Shown one piece after another: positions 1 through 8,896 of a stretch of 32,410 nt of DNA (its first letter is position 1; every line of letters starts with the position of its first letter). The stretch spans positions 1 to 32,410 of the forward strand of contig VBHX01000028.1 in NCBI GenBank assembly GCA_005879945.1, written 5' to 3'. The translations under genes were made by a program, and so were the position numbers. This DNA comes from Chloroflexota bacterium (lineage in GTDB: Bacteria; Chloroflexota; Dormibacteria; Dormibacterales; Dormibacteraceae). Under the pieces are notes generated by a model that had not been told where the DNA came from, did no database searches, and saw only the letters and a program-made list of their open reading frames with translations.

Positions 1-1
1 C

Positions 2-337
2 GACAAACCATGGGGCTATGAGATCCGCTGGGCGATCACCGACCGCTATCTCGGCAAGATCATCCACGTCAACAAAGGCGAGGCGCTCTCTCTCCAGTAC
101 CACGAGCGGAAGGATGAATGGCTGCTCCTGACCAAGGGGGAGGTCGACATCGAGATCGGGTCAATCGATGGAGAGTTGAAGAAAGGTCGCATGCGCCCGG
201 GGGATTCGGTGCACCTGCCGCCGCACATACGCCACCGGGTCACCGCGGTCGAGGACTCCGACATCTACGAGGTTTCGACCGCGGACATGGACGACGTCGT
301 GCGTCTCGAGGACCGCTACGGGCGGGTCAGCGAGTGA
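2..337 (+). CDS. Cupin-domain protein, mannose-6-phosphate isomerase-like (5' truncated by window edge)
   Basis: The reading frame is open from base 2 and ends at TGA 335-337, giving 111 visible residues. The visible N-terminus has the KPWGYE-type motif common to phosphomannose isomerase-like single-domain cupins. It is followed by a cupin core: a metal-site region around SLQYHERKDEWLLL (H, E) and a second conserved block around PGDSVHLPPHIRHRV (P-G and H). The family comprises small beta-barrel proteins that bind a metal and a sugar phosphate or related ligand. The start lies outside the window, so total length and any fused domain cannot be judged. A specific substrate cannot be assigned. 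Cupin assignment is strong; isomerase activity is inference. Confidence 0.75.
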   Translation, partial: DKPWGYEIRWAITDRYLGKIIHVNKGEALSLQYHERKDEWLLLTKGEVDIEIGSIDGELKKGRMRPGDSVHLPPHIRHRVTAVEDSDIYEVSTADMDDVVRLEDRYGRVSE

Positions 338-360
338 GCCAGTTTGGGCTGCCCTCCAGT

Positions 361-408
361 CCGGGCCGCGTTGCGGCCGGGACATCCTCCTCGCCAGGCG
401 GGGAGGAT
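361..408. repeat. REP-like doublet of two adjacent palindromes
   Basis: Hairpin 1 has arms CCGGGCCGC (361-369) and GCGGCCGGG (373-381) around a GTT loop, with one mismatch. Hairpin 2 has arms ATCCTCCTCGCC (384-395) and GGCGGGGAGGAT (397-408), pairing throughout with one G.T wobble and essentially no spacer. There is no T-tract, so it does not look like a classical intrinsic terminator. The second hairpin shares the GGCGGGGAG core with the palindrome inside argC (15081-15103), suggesting one dispersed family. Confidence 0.6.
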
Positions 409-425
409 AGACTTCCCCGGGTCCA

Positions 426-1259
426 ATGAAGACACCGCCAATTGCTGAAGATCGCTACCTGCGGACCGCGGCTGCGGTCCCCTTAGAGCGTGACCGCAGC
501 TTCCTGATCTTCGCGGGCGTGGTTCTCGTCGCGATCGCGCTCGGGTTCAAGTCGGAGCTCCTGGGACAGGGGCAGGTGTGGGCGCTCGCCCTGGGCCTCG
601 TGATCGTTGCCGCCCCGGCCCTGCTTGGCTACCTGCGTGGCGCCGCCGAGCTCCCGCGCATCGAGCACTACATACCGGTCGCGCTTGGCGCAGTCACCCT
701 CGCCGGCCTGTCGGATCCCCACGTCGTTCCCGAGCTCTGGAAATACGTCCTCTTGTCGGTGACCTTCGGGGTCGGCTTCATTCTCCTCGCGAGGCTCGAC
801 TACCTGCGGCTTCGCGATGCGGAGAAGCGCGGCCACATCCTCGTCCAGGAGACGATCCTGCTGCTCGTCGTCGCCGGCGCCTACCTCGTCCTGGTGACGA
901 TTCCCTTCAACATAGTCCTGCGCCTCGTCTGGATCTTCACGATCACGTTCCTCGCGTCGTACCGCAGCTTCCGAATCAACGGCGTCTCGATCGCGCCCCG
1001 CCGCGGGTTCATCTTCGCCCTGTTCGTCGCGCAGGTCGTGACGTTCCTCGCCTGGGCGATCACCGCGCTGTCGAGCTGGCTGGTCGTGAGCGAGGGACCG
1101 TTCGCCGTGATGCTCCTGTTTGCCTGGTACATCAACCGAGGCCTGGTGCGCCACACGGTCGAGGACAGCTTCACGAGAAACGTGATCCTCGAGTACGCGG
1201 CTTTCGCCGCGATCCTGATCTACCTGTTCGTCTCGAGCTACCGACCCCCCGGCCAGTAG
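426..1259 (+). CDS. Polytopic membrane protein of unknown function
   Basis: This encodes 277 residues with ATG at 426. Hydrophobic stretches at roughly residues 24-42, 50-69, 80-97, 104-123, 138-158, 160-180, 192-215, 218-237 and 249-270 suggest eight or nine membrane spans. Short charged loops separate them, for example around YLRLRDAEKR. I do not recognise a family motif, catalytic residue or transporter signature. It follows a palindrome doublet and has no obvious Shine-Dalgarno sequence. It is convergent with livF, whose stop is only 9 bp away, and no terminator is visible between them. The C-terminus ends in a short polar tail. A protein-coding call is well supported by length and clean membrane topology; function is unknown. 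Confidence 0.7.
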   Translation: MKTPPIAEDRYLRTAAAVPLERDRSFLIFAGVVLVAIALGFKSELLGQGQVWALALGLVIVAAPALLGYLRGAAELPRIEHYIPVALGAVTLAGLSDPHVVPELWKYVLLSVTFGVGFILLARLDYLRLRDAEKRGHILVQETILLLVVAGAYLVLVTIPFNIVLRLVWIFTITFLASYRSFRINGVSIAPRRGFIFALFVAQVVTFLAWAITALSSWLVVSEGPFAVMLLFAWYINRGLVRHTVEDSFTRNVILEYAAFAAILIYLFVSSYRPPGQ

Positions 1260-1268
1260 CTCGGCCGC

Positions 1269-1975
<707 letters not shown>

Positions 1976-1979
<4 letters not shown>

Positions 1980-2740
1980 GCTGACTTGCCCAGGTAGGCC
2001 TCGATCACTCGCTGGTCGTTCCGTACCTCCGCGGGCGGGCCTTCGGCGATCTTCTCACCGTGGTCGAGCACAACGATGCGCTGGGACGCCTGCATGACGA
2101 CCTTCATGTCGTGCTCGATCAAGAAGACCGTGACGCCGCGCTTGAGAATCGTTCGCACGAGCGCCATGAGCTCTACCTTTTCCTGCGGGTTGAACCCTGC
2201 GGCCGGCTCGTCGAGAAGCAACAGCTTGGGATCGGTGGCGAGCGCGCGAGCGATCTCTAGCCGGCGCTGCTGGCCGTAGGCCAGATTGCGTGCATAGTTC
2301 TCGGACTGGCGCTCGAGGCCGACCAGCTTGAGCAGCTCCATCGAGTGTTCTGTGATCCTTTTTTCCTCGCTGCGCTCGAACGGAGTCTTGAACAGCGAGT
2401 CCCAGAGCTTGGAGTGCATGCGGCAGTGGTGGCCGAGCCTGACGTTGTCGAGCGCTGACATGTACTCGAACAGGCGGATGTTCTGGAACGTGCGAGCTAT
2501 GCCGGCCTTTGCCGTGCGGTGCGGCGGCGAGCCCGTCAGGTTGCGGTCCCGAAACGTCACCGTGCCGAGAGTCGGTTTGTAGAAACCGGTGACGCAGTTG
2601 AAAAGGGTCGTTTTGCCGGCGCCGTTCGGACCGATCAGCGCGAAGACCTCGCCCTCCTCGACCTCGAAGGTGACGTTGTCGACCGCGACCAGGCCGCCGA
2701 AGCGCTTGGTCACGCCGCCCACCCGAAGGATTGCGGACAT
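1976..2740 (-). CDS. livG: Branched-chain amino acid ABC transporter, ATP-binding protein LivG
   Basis: The 254-residue ATPase has Walker A GPNGAGKTT near residue 37, signature AYGQQRRLEIARAL, Walker B LLLLDEPAAGFNPQE and the H-loop in FLIEHDM. The long insert after Q-loop FQNIRLF, with a diverse helical segment (around residues 95-130), and the C-terminal VIEAYLG are typical of LivG rather than LivF. It starts at ATG 2738-2740, one base after the livM stop, and its own stop overlaps livF. It pairs with LivF on the LivH/LivM permease dimer. Confidence 0.93.
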
Positions 2741-2741
2741 C

Positions 2742-3950
2742 TCAGGCCTGCAGCTGGCGCGGCGCCGCCAGCGCTTCGGGCTCTTCGTGCGTGAGCTCTT
2801 GCTTGCGGATCTGGCTGGGCAGCAACCCCTGCGGGCGCAGAAGCATGATGCCGACGAGGATGAGACCGAATATCACGTACTTGCTGCGGGACACGACCTC
2901 CCCGATCCCCGGCCAGCCGTTGGGATTCGATTGGTTGAGCCAATCGAGGCCGAGAGATGAGGCGAGGCCTTGCATCTGCCCGGGCGCGTTGGGCAGCAGC
3001 CAGAAGAGGATGAAGTAGAGAACGATCGCCCCGAGCATGGCGCCCGGGATGTTGCCCATGCCGCCGAGCACGACCATCGCCAGCACCGTCACCGAGACGA
3101 TGAAGCCGAAGTTCTCTGAGCTGACATAAGAAAGCTTCGCGCCGTAAAACGCGCCGGCGAAACCGCTGGTCGCGGCGCCGATCGAGAAGGCGAGCAGCTT
3201 GACGGACACGGTGTTCACGCCGCTAGCTGCAGCCGCGGTCTCGTCCTCGCGGACGGCCATCCATGCGCGACCGAGACGCGAGTTGTACAGGTTGTGGACG
3301 AGGATCACCACGAAAGCAATGAGGATGATCATCAGCATGTAGTAGGCGGTGAGGTTGGCCGATGTGAACCTGAAGTCAGGCACCCAGCCGAAGTCCTGGC
3401 CGATCCATGGTCCCTGCACCCATCCGGGCAATGTGGGCACGTCAAGTGCGCTGATTCCGGGGACGCCGCCGGTCCAGATCCCGGCGTTGCGGAATACGCG
3501 CGGCACGATCTCGCCGAAGCCGAGCGTGACGATGGCCAGGTAGTCGCCGCGAAGCCTGAGTGTCGGGGCGCCCAGCAGCGCGCCCGCCGTGGCGGCGACG
3601 AACATGCCGATGAACAGCGCGATCCAGAACGGGACGTGCAGCGAGTGTCCGATGGGAGTGACACCAAGATGATTCGAGGCGACCAGCGCATACGTGTAGG
3701 ACCCGATGGCGAAGAAAGCCGCGTAACCGAGGTCGAGAAGTCCGGCGAACCCGACCACGACGTTGAGGCCGATCGCCATCAGCATGTAGATGCCGCCGTC
3801 GGCGGCCAGCCCCACGAGATAGTCGCCGCTCCCGCCGGTGGCGAACTGGACGACCGCCGGGAAGAAGAGCGCGCCGACCGCCATGAGGAAATAGGCGATG
3901 GCGTTGGGATTCCGAACATTGGAGCGAACGAAATTCCGGACGGTGGTCAT
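2742..3950 (-). CDS. livM: Branched-chain amino acid ABC transporter permease LivM
   Basis: The 402-residue membrane protein has about nine to ten hydrophobic spans and the LivM-type block GLNVVVGFAGLLDLGYAAFFAIG. It also has the cytoplasmic coupling segment SRLGRAWMAVREDETAA, which docks on the ATPases. VVLGGMGNIPGAMLGA near the C-terminus is the conserved end block. A polar tail of about 30 residues rich in Glu follows the last span. The start codon ATG overlaps the livH stop in an ATGA motif. It forms the channel together with LivH. Family assignment is firm; the substrate is not defined by this subunit. Confidence 0.92.
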   Translation of the reverse strand: MTTVRNFVRSNVRNPNAIAYFLMAVGALFFPAVVQFATGGSGDYLVGLAADGGIYMLMAIGLNVVVGFAGLLDLGYAAFFAIGSYTYALVASNHLGVTPIGHSLHVPFWIALFIGMFVAATAGALLGAPTLRLRGDYLAIVTLGFGEIVPRVFRNAGIWTGGVPGISALDVPTLPGWVQGPWIGQDFGWVPDFRFTSANLTAYYMLMIILIAFVVILVHNLYNSRLGRAWMAVREDETAAAASGVNTVSVKLLAFSIGAATSGFAGAFYGAKLSYVSSENFGFIVSVTVLAMVVLGGMGNIPGAMLGAIVLYFILFWLLPNAPGQMQGLASSLGLDWLNQSNPNGWPGIGEVVSRSKYVIFGLILVGIMLLRPQGLLPSQIRKQELTHEEPEALAAPRQLQA

Positions 3951-4993
3951 TTCTCAGGCACTCGCATTCCGAGCAAGCCGGTCGGCCTGAAGACCAGCAC
4001 GAAGATCAGGATCGCGAAAACCAGAACCTGCGTCCATGAAACCGTGAAGTAGCCGTCCGAGATGGAGTAGATGACGCCGATGAGGATCCCGCCGAGCGCG
4101 GCGCCCGGGATGTTGCCGATGCCTCCAAAGACAGCTGCGGTGAATGCATAAAGGCCGTACTGGAAACCATCGAATGCCTGCACCGAGTTGTAGTAGAGGC
4201 CGTAGATGATGCCCGCGGCGCCCGCGAGCGCGGCGCCGATGAAGAACGTCGCCGAGATCGTTCGGTTGATGTCGATGCCCATGAGCTGCGCGGCGTCGCG
4301 GTCCTGGGCGGTCGCGCGCATGGCCTTACCGAGCTTGGAGCGGTTGACGAAGAGGGTCAGCGAGACCATCAGGACCACGGCGACAACGATCACCATCACC
4401 GCCTTGGCTGCGATCGTCACGCCTCCGCCGATTGGGATCTGGGTCGAAGGCAGAAAGTCTGGATAGTGGAGGTTGAAGGGTCCGCGCCAGACGTTCATCA
4501 CACCTTCTAGAAGGGCAGACATGCCGATGGCCGTGATCAGCGGCGCGAGCCGTGGTGCGTGGCGCAGTGGGCGATAGGCGACGCGCTCGATGCCCACGTT
4601 GACCAGCGCGCAGATGAGCATGGTGACGACGAAGAGTCCGAGCAGCGGCAAGATCAGTGCAGCGCCGGAGATGCGGCCCTCGTTCAACCCGAACACCGGC
4701 ATCAGGGCCAGGGACACGAAAGCCCCAAGCGTGAACACGTCGCCGTGCGCGAAGTTGATCAGCTCGATGATTCCGTAGACCATCGTGTAGCCGAGGGCGA
4801 CCAGGGCGAAGATCGCCCCTTGGGCGAGCCCGAAACCGAGGGTCTGGAAGAAGTAGGTGGCGCCACCCTGGTAGACGCGCTGCGCCGTCGCCACGAGTGC
4901 AACCGCCACGATGGCCAGGCCGACCAGGTTGATCAGGGACGCGGTCGGTGTCGTGATCACCGACGCCCGCAGTCTTTGGACCATGGCGGCCAT
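3947..4993 (-). CDS. livH: Branched-chain amino acid ABC transporter permease LivH
   Basis: Up to 348 residues with LivH hallmarks: GLAQGAIFALVALGYTMVYGIIELINFAHG (GYTMVYG and NFAHG blocks), the coupling segment SKLGKAMRATAQDRDAAQLMGID, and the C-terminal FGGIGNIPGAALGG. It has about eight to nine membrane spans. Two in-frame ATGs are possible, 4991-4993 and 4982-4984, and neither has a clear Shine-Dalgarno sequence. It is preceded by an intrinsic terminator separating it from the binding-protein gene, so its expression is expected to depend on read-through or on an unseen promoter. It overlaps livM by 4 bp. Confidence 0.92.
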   Translation of the reverse strand: MAAMVQRLRASVITTPTASLINLVGLAIVAVALVATAQRVYQGGATYFFQTLGFGLAQGAIFALVALGYTMVYGIIELINFAHGDVFTLGAFVSLALMPVFGLNEGRISGAALILPLLGLFVVTMLICALVNVGIERVAYRPLRHAPRLAPLITAIGMSALLEGVMNVWRGPFNLHYPDFLPSTQIPIGGGVTIAAKAVMVIVVAVVLMVSLTLFVNRSKLGKAMRATAQDRDAAQLMGIDINRTISATFFIGAALAGAAGIIYGLYYNSVQAFDGFQYGLYAFTAAVFGGIGNIPGAALGGILIGVIYSISDGYFTVSWTQVLVFAILIFVLVFRPTGLLGMRVPEK

Positions 4994-5023
4994 CGGCGTA
5001 ATTGTTCACAAACTGCGGGGCTT

Positions 5024-5070
5024 GGCAAAACAAAAAGTACTGAGGGAGGGGCCATTGCCCCTCCCTCAGT
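5024..5070 (-). terminator. Rho-independent terminator between the binding-protein gene and livH
   Basis: A perfect 14-bp stem runs between 5039-5052 and 5057-5070, with a four-base loop at 5053-5056. Read on the minus strand, the stem is followed by ACTTTTTGTTTTG (5026-5038), a good T-tract. It lies 15 bases after the substrate-binding protein stop codon (5086-5088). It is T-rich on the minus strand only, so it serves the liv transcript. Confidence 0.9.
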
Positions 5071-5085
5071 CGAAGTCGACTGTTT

Positions 5086-6333
5086 CTAGACGGTGACGGC
5101 GATGTTCTTGACGGTCGTCCAGGCGCCACCCTTGTACTGCTGAACCTGCAGCGCCGGGGTCGTCGGGTCGCCCTTGTCGTTGAGTGTGTACGTCCCGGTC
5201 AGGCCGGCGAAGTTGGAAGTCTTGGCCATCTGGTCGATGACCTGCTGCCGGGTCGGCATGTTGCCGCCGTTGGCGTCGATCGCGCGCCCGATGGCGTCGA
5301 TCAGGATGGCGGCGCAGTCGTAGCCGGCGAAGGTGTAAGCGCCGGTGTCGTCAGGGGAAGGGTGCGCCTGCTTGTAGGCCGCGATGGTGGCTGCGGCGCT
5401 GGTGTTGGAGTTGGCGTCCGCCACGCCCTGGGTGGCATACATGTGGTCGTTGGCCATCGTGCCCGAGTCCTTGATGCACTGGCCGTCGCCGATGCCGTCA
5501 GGACCCAGGTAGTAGGAGTTGGCGTCGAAGATGCCCTGGCTCTGCGAGCGAGCGATGCATCCGTACGAGGCTGAGGTGGCGCCGGCGTAGATGCCCTGTG
5601 CACCCGCGGCCTTTGCCTTGTTCAGCCATGCGTGGAAATCGGGCTTGCTCGAGGTGTCGAAGCCCTGGCGGGCGACGACGGTTCCGCCCTTCTTCGTGAA
5701 TTCCTTGGCGAAGTTGTTGGCGACGCCCAGGCCGAATGGCTCCTGGTCGTCAAAGACGGCGATCGTCTTCAGGCCCAGGGTGTCGGCCGCGAAGTCGGCC
5801 ATGGCCGGTCCCTGGAACGTGTCGTTGGCCGCCACGCGGAAGTAGTTGTTCTTGCCGGTCGGCCGCAGGCTCGCGGCGGTGTAGCCCGCGTACTTCTGGC
5901 AGTAGTCGAAGGCGAGAGTCAAGCACTCGTTCGTGTTGGACGGGCTGATCAGCGCCAGGGGCGCCTGGTTGGCGACCGGGATCTCAGCCGCTGCCACGCC
6001 CGAGTTAAAGGGGCCGACCATGCCCAGCAGCTTCGAGTCTGAGAGCATCTGCTGGAGGTTCTGAGCCCCCTTGGTCGGGTCGTGCTTGCCGTTGACCGCG
6101 TCGTCGTACGGCACGAAGTGGAGCGTGAAGCCCTTTACCGTGCCTTTCTGCGAGACCGCGAATGCCGCCCCGTATTGGGTCGGCAGGCCGCTCGACGCGT
6201 CGGCGCCTGACGTCGGCAGATCGCTTCCGATGTCGATCGTGCCCTTGGAGCTGGTGCCCCCGCCCGTATTACCGCAGGCGAAGGCGACGAACGTCGCCAC
6301 GATGAGGACTGCGAGTCCCCTAGCTCGAACCAT
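5086..6333 (-). CDS. livK: Branched-chain amino acid ABC transporter substrate-binding lipoprotein (proximal copy)
   Basis: This is a periplasmic/cell-surface binding protein of the type I periplasmic-binding fold (Peripla_BP_6), 415 residues from ATG at 6331-6333. That start is chosen over a longer open frame because AAGGGGG (6340-6346) lies six bases upstream. A typical export signal follows: MVRARG, a hydrophobic core, then Cys20 as the probable lipidated residue (the lipobox VAFAC is imperfect). Mature-part landmarks are the early IDIGSDLPTSG strand, GPFNSGVAAAEIPVANQAPLALISPSNT and the KTIAVFDDQEPFG hinge region. It is followed by an intrinsic terminator, which should make it more abundant than the permease. 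It is paralogous to the neighbour at 6568-7881. The ligand may be an amino acid or an amide; it is not resolved by sequence. Confidence 0.9.
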   Translation of the reverse strand: MVRARGLAVLIVATFVAFACGNTGGGTSSKGTIDIGSDLPTSGADASSGLPTQYGAAFAVSQKGTVKGFTLHFVPYDDAVNGKHDPTKGAQNLQQMLSDSKLLGMVGPFNSGVAAAEIPVANQAPLALISPSNTNECLTLAFDYCQKYAGYTAASLRPTGKNNYFRVAANDTFQGPAMADFAADTLGLKTIAVFDDQEPFGLGVANNFAKEFTKKGGTVVARQGFDTSSKPDFHAWLNKAKAAGAQGIYAGATSASYGCIARSQSQGIFDANSYYLGPDGIGDGQCIKDSGTMANDHMYATQGVADANSNTSAAATIAAYKQAHPSPDDTGAYTFAGYDCAAILIDAIGRAIDANGGNMPTRQQVIDQMAKTSNFAGLTGTYTLNDKGDPTTPALQVQQYKGGAWTTVKNIAVTV

Positions 6334-6339
6334 ATGGTT

Positions 6340-6387
6340 CCCCCTTGTGTTGTCGGGAGGCCCAAATCCCTCTTGCGGATGCCTCCC
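6340..6387 (-). promoter_or_regulatory. livK leader: strong Shine-Dalgarno and upstream hairpin
   Basis: On the minus strand AAGGGGG (6340-6346) is placed six bases before the ATG at 6333 and decides that start. Just upstream a 7-bp inverted repeat, GCCTCCC/GGGAGGC (6355-6361 with 6381-6387), could form a leader hairpin. No regulatory role is proven. Confidence 0.5.
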
Positions 6388-6487
6388 CTCAATCGCCGCC
6401 CTCTTCCCAACCTCAGTCGGGGCGAGAGTGCGCCGGCGGCGAAAGCGGCCACATGGGGTGGCCGAACCACTACTCCGTGCTGAACTA

Positions 6488-6513
6488 TTGACTTCCGCCT
6501 GCCCCGAAGTCAA
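6488..6513 (-). promoter_or_regulatory. Perfect inverted repeat in the livK upstream region, candidate operator
   Basis: TTGACTTC (6488-6495) and GAAGTCAA (6506-6513) form a perfect 8-bp inverted repeat with a 10-base spacer. On the minus strand TTGACT (6508-6513) resembles a -35 box, but the sequence 17 bases later (CAATAG) is a poor -10. It sits 55 bp after the upstream gene's stop and has no T-tract, so a repressor site or a weak hairpin are both possible. Confidence 0.35.
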
Positions 6514-6567
6514 GCGGCCATGCGCATCCCCTACCACGGTTTGGCCTTGCGTGGGCGCGGCGGTATA

Positions 6568-7881
6568 TCAATATGGGAGTGCGGCGGTGTAATTCACTGC
6601 GGCCACCCAGGGCCACGCCTTGGCCGGATCTGAGCTCCGGGATTCGAATACGGAAACAATTCGCAAGGAGGTGTCTCCGGCGGTGTCGAATCCGAATGTG
6701 CCGATGGCACCCGGAAAGGCGGTCGTCGCTGCGATTTCCGTGACGACGCTGTCGCGCGCCGGCAGCGTGCCGCCAGCCGCCTTGATCGCGCGGTCGATGG
6801 CCGCGTACAGGACCCCGGCCGAATCATAGGCGGCCATCGAGTACGCGCCGTAGTCGCCGCCGCCCGGGAACTGCGCCTTGAAAGCGGCGATTATCGGCTG
6901 GGCGGTCGGGACCGACTCTGCGGCGATCGCGGGCACGGTCGCGTAGATGCCGACGGCGTTGGCGCCCGCATTGCGGACGCAGTCGGGGTCCTGGGCGATG
7001 CCGTCGCCACCGATGAACGGGGTCGCATCGCCGTGCCCGAACACCGACGCCATCTGCGCGCGGATCACGCAGCCGTGGTTGGCCGTGACGCCACCGAAGT
7101 AGATTCCCTGTGCCCCGTCCCCCTTGGCGATGCGAAGGAATCCGGTGAGGTCGTCGCTGCCGGTGGGATCGAAGTCGAGGCGCGCCACGATGCTCCCGCC
7201 CTGCTTGACGAACCGCGCCATGAAGGCACCTGCGAGCGACTGTCCGTACGCCTCGTGGTCCGAGAGCACGGCCATTCGGCGAAGCAGCAGGTTCTTGAAC
7301 GCGTAGTCGGCGGCTGCCGGCCCTTGCAGGTCGTCCGTGGTCGCGACGCGGAAGAAGTTGTTAGTGCCCGAGGGCCGGAGATCGGACGGGGCGGCCAGGC
7401 CGGCCGCCTTGCAGCTGATCGCAGCGCGCGTCGGGCTCAGACCAGCCGGCAGGTATGGCTCTTTGGTGAGGCAGCGGCTGCTCACTGCTGGGCTGATCAG
7501 GGCGAGGTGGGCGGTGTTGGCGATCGGAATCTCCGCCCGCGCCACGGTCGAATCGAACGGGCCGATCACACCCATTACCAGCGGGTCGGCGGCTAGCGCC
7601 CGGATGTTGCTCGCGCCTTTCTCGGGATCGTGCCTCCCGGCCACAGCATCGTCTTTTGCCGCCACCTGGACGGTGAATCCGTCGATGGTCGGGTGCTTGT
7701 TGACGAAGAACTGCACGCCGTTGAGCGCCGGCGTCCCGGCTCGGCCCTCGGGTCCAGACAGCGGCAGGTCGACGCCGATCTTCAGCGCCTTGATCGGCGG
7801 CGGGCTGGAACACGCGGCACCGGCAAGGATCAGGACCGCCATCCCGGCGAGCACCAGCCCGCGGGCCACTATCGACACCAC
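6568..7881 (-). CDS. Second branched-chain amino acid ABC transporter substrate-binding lipoprotein
   Basis: A 437-residue paralogue of the adjacent binding protein. It starts at GTG 7879-7881; the next GTG is also possible. The signal peptide has a textbook lipobox, LAGAAC, with Cys24 as the lipidated residue. The mature part opens with LKIGVDLPLSGPEG and contains GPFDSTVARAEIPIANTAHLALISPAVS, matching the same block in the neighbour. It differs by an insertion carrying extra cysteines (around PAGLSPTRAAISCKAAG). There is no permease of its own, so it probably delivers a second ligand to the same LivHMGF permease. It is divergently transcribed from the TPR gene at 7986. Confidence 0.87.
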   Translation of the reverse strand: MVSIVARGLVLAGMAVLILAGAACSSPPPIKALKIGVDLPLSGPEGRAGTPALNGVQFFVNKHPTIDGFTVQVAAKDDAVAGRHDPEKGASNIRALAADPLVMGVIGPFDSTVARAEIPIANTAHLALISPAVSSRCLTKEPYLPAGLSPTRAAISCKAAGLAAPSDLRPSGTNNFFRVATTDDLQGPAAADYAFKNLLLRRMAVLSDHEAYGQSLAGAFMARFVKQGGSIVARLDFDPTGSDDLTGFLRIAKGDGAQGIYFGGVTANHGCVIRAQMASVFGHGDATPFIGGDGIAQDPDCVRNAGANAVGIYATVPAIAAESVPTAQPIIAAFKAQFPGGGDYGAYSMAAYDSAGVLYAAIDRAIKAAGGTLPARDSVVTEIAATTAFPGAIGTFGFDTAGDTSLRIVSVFESRSSDPAKAWPWVAAVNYTAALPY

Positions 7882-7985
7882 CCGGAGATTGTCGCCGCCC
7901 GTGAATCGCTGCGAATACGTGCGGCGTCCCGGCAGTCTCTATACTCGTTCCCCTCACCTAGCCAGGTCCATTGGAGCGCGCCCTA

Positions 7986-8855
7986 TTGAAAACGGAGTCC
8001 GGCGAACACCTCAAGCCCCGCTCGCAATACGCGGACGATGCGGTTCAACTCGCCATCGCCGGCAAGTGGGACGACGCGGTCAAGCTCAACAAATTCATCA
8101 TCGACAGCTTCGGCGCTGACGAGGAAACGCAGAACCGCCTCGGCAAGGCCCTGTCCGAGCTCGGGAAGTTGAAAGACGCGAAGTCCGCTTATGAAGGCGC
8201 GCTGAAGATCAACCCGATGAACTCGATCGCCAAGAAGAATGCGGCGCGCATCAACACCCTGCTTCATCAAAAGGAGGGGCTCAAGGTCGGCGGCACGCGG
8301 GTCGACCTCAACCTCTTCGTCGAGGAGATGGGGAAGACCATCATCACGAACCTCGAGAACAGCGCGTCGGACATCTGCTCCAAGGTCGCCGCCGGCGACG
8401 TCGCCGAGCTGAAGATCGAGGGCGACGGCATCGCTGCGGAGACGTCGCGCGGCGTGCGTCTGGGTCTGCTCGAGGCCAAGCTAGCTCGGCGGTTGATCAA
8501 GTTCATGCGCGGTGGGAACCGCTACCAGGCCGGCGTCACCTCCTGTGACGGGAACACGGTGAAGCTCATCGTTCGCGAGACCTACCAGGACCCGCACTTC
8601 GCAGGCAAGCCGAGCTTCCCCATGCGTCGCAAGCGAGAAGTCGAGTTCCGGCCTTACACGAAAGAGAGCCTGCTCGCGCGCGAAGTCGAGGTCTTTGCCG
8701 AGGATGAGGATGAAGAAGGTCTCGTCGCGGGCACGCCGGCCACCGATGATGTCGAAGAGGGCATGCACGCGGTCGAAGACGAGGCCGAGCCGCTCGACTT
8801 CAGCGAGGACGCCGACGATGCTGACAAGGACGAGGAAGAGGACGAGGATGAATAG
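7986..8855 (+). CDS. TPR-containing protein with highly acidic C-terminal tail
   Basis: About 289 residues. TTG 7986-7988 is chosen because GGAG (7973-7976) sits nine bases upstream; an in-frame TTG at 7971 is the alternative and adds five residues. Residues about 10-95 form tetratricopeptide-like helices, with GKWDDAVKLNKFIID and a second repeat GKLKDAKSAYEGALKINP. The middle (about 100-220) is a basic, globular domain including RRLIKFMRGGNRYQAG that I do not recognise. The last 60 residues are extremely rich in Asp and Glu. No signal peptide or membrane span is visible, so it is probably cytosolic. It is the first gene of the directon leading into the his operon, 41 bp before hisZ. TPR suggests protein-protein contacts; the acidic tail could bind cations or mimic nucleic acid. 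Function is unknown. Confidence 0.75.
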   Translation: MKTESGEHLKPRSQYADDAVQLAIAGKWDDAVKLNKFIIDSFGADEETQNRLGKALSELGKLKDAKSAYEGALKINPMNSIAKKNAARINTLLHQKEGLKVGGTRVDLNLFVEEMGKTIITNLENSASDICSKVAAGDVAELKIEGDGIAAETSRGVRLGLLEAKLARRLIKFMRGGNRYQAGVTSCDGNTVKLIVRETYQDPHFAGKPSFPMRRKREVEFRPYTKESLLAREVEVFAEDEDEEGLVAGTPATDDVEEGMHAVEDEAEPLDFSEDADDADKDEEEDEDE

Positions 8856-8896
8856 ACAGGCTGCGGCCCGGAGGTCTCTTCACCGACCCTAACCCT

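Noticed and set aside
6334-6537. N-terminal extension of the proximal binding protein up to 6537
   Set aside because: The signal peptide and the strong Shine-Dalgarno sequence point to ATG 6333; the upstream residues are Arg-rich and would precede the signal peptide.
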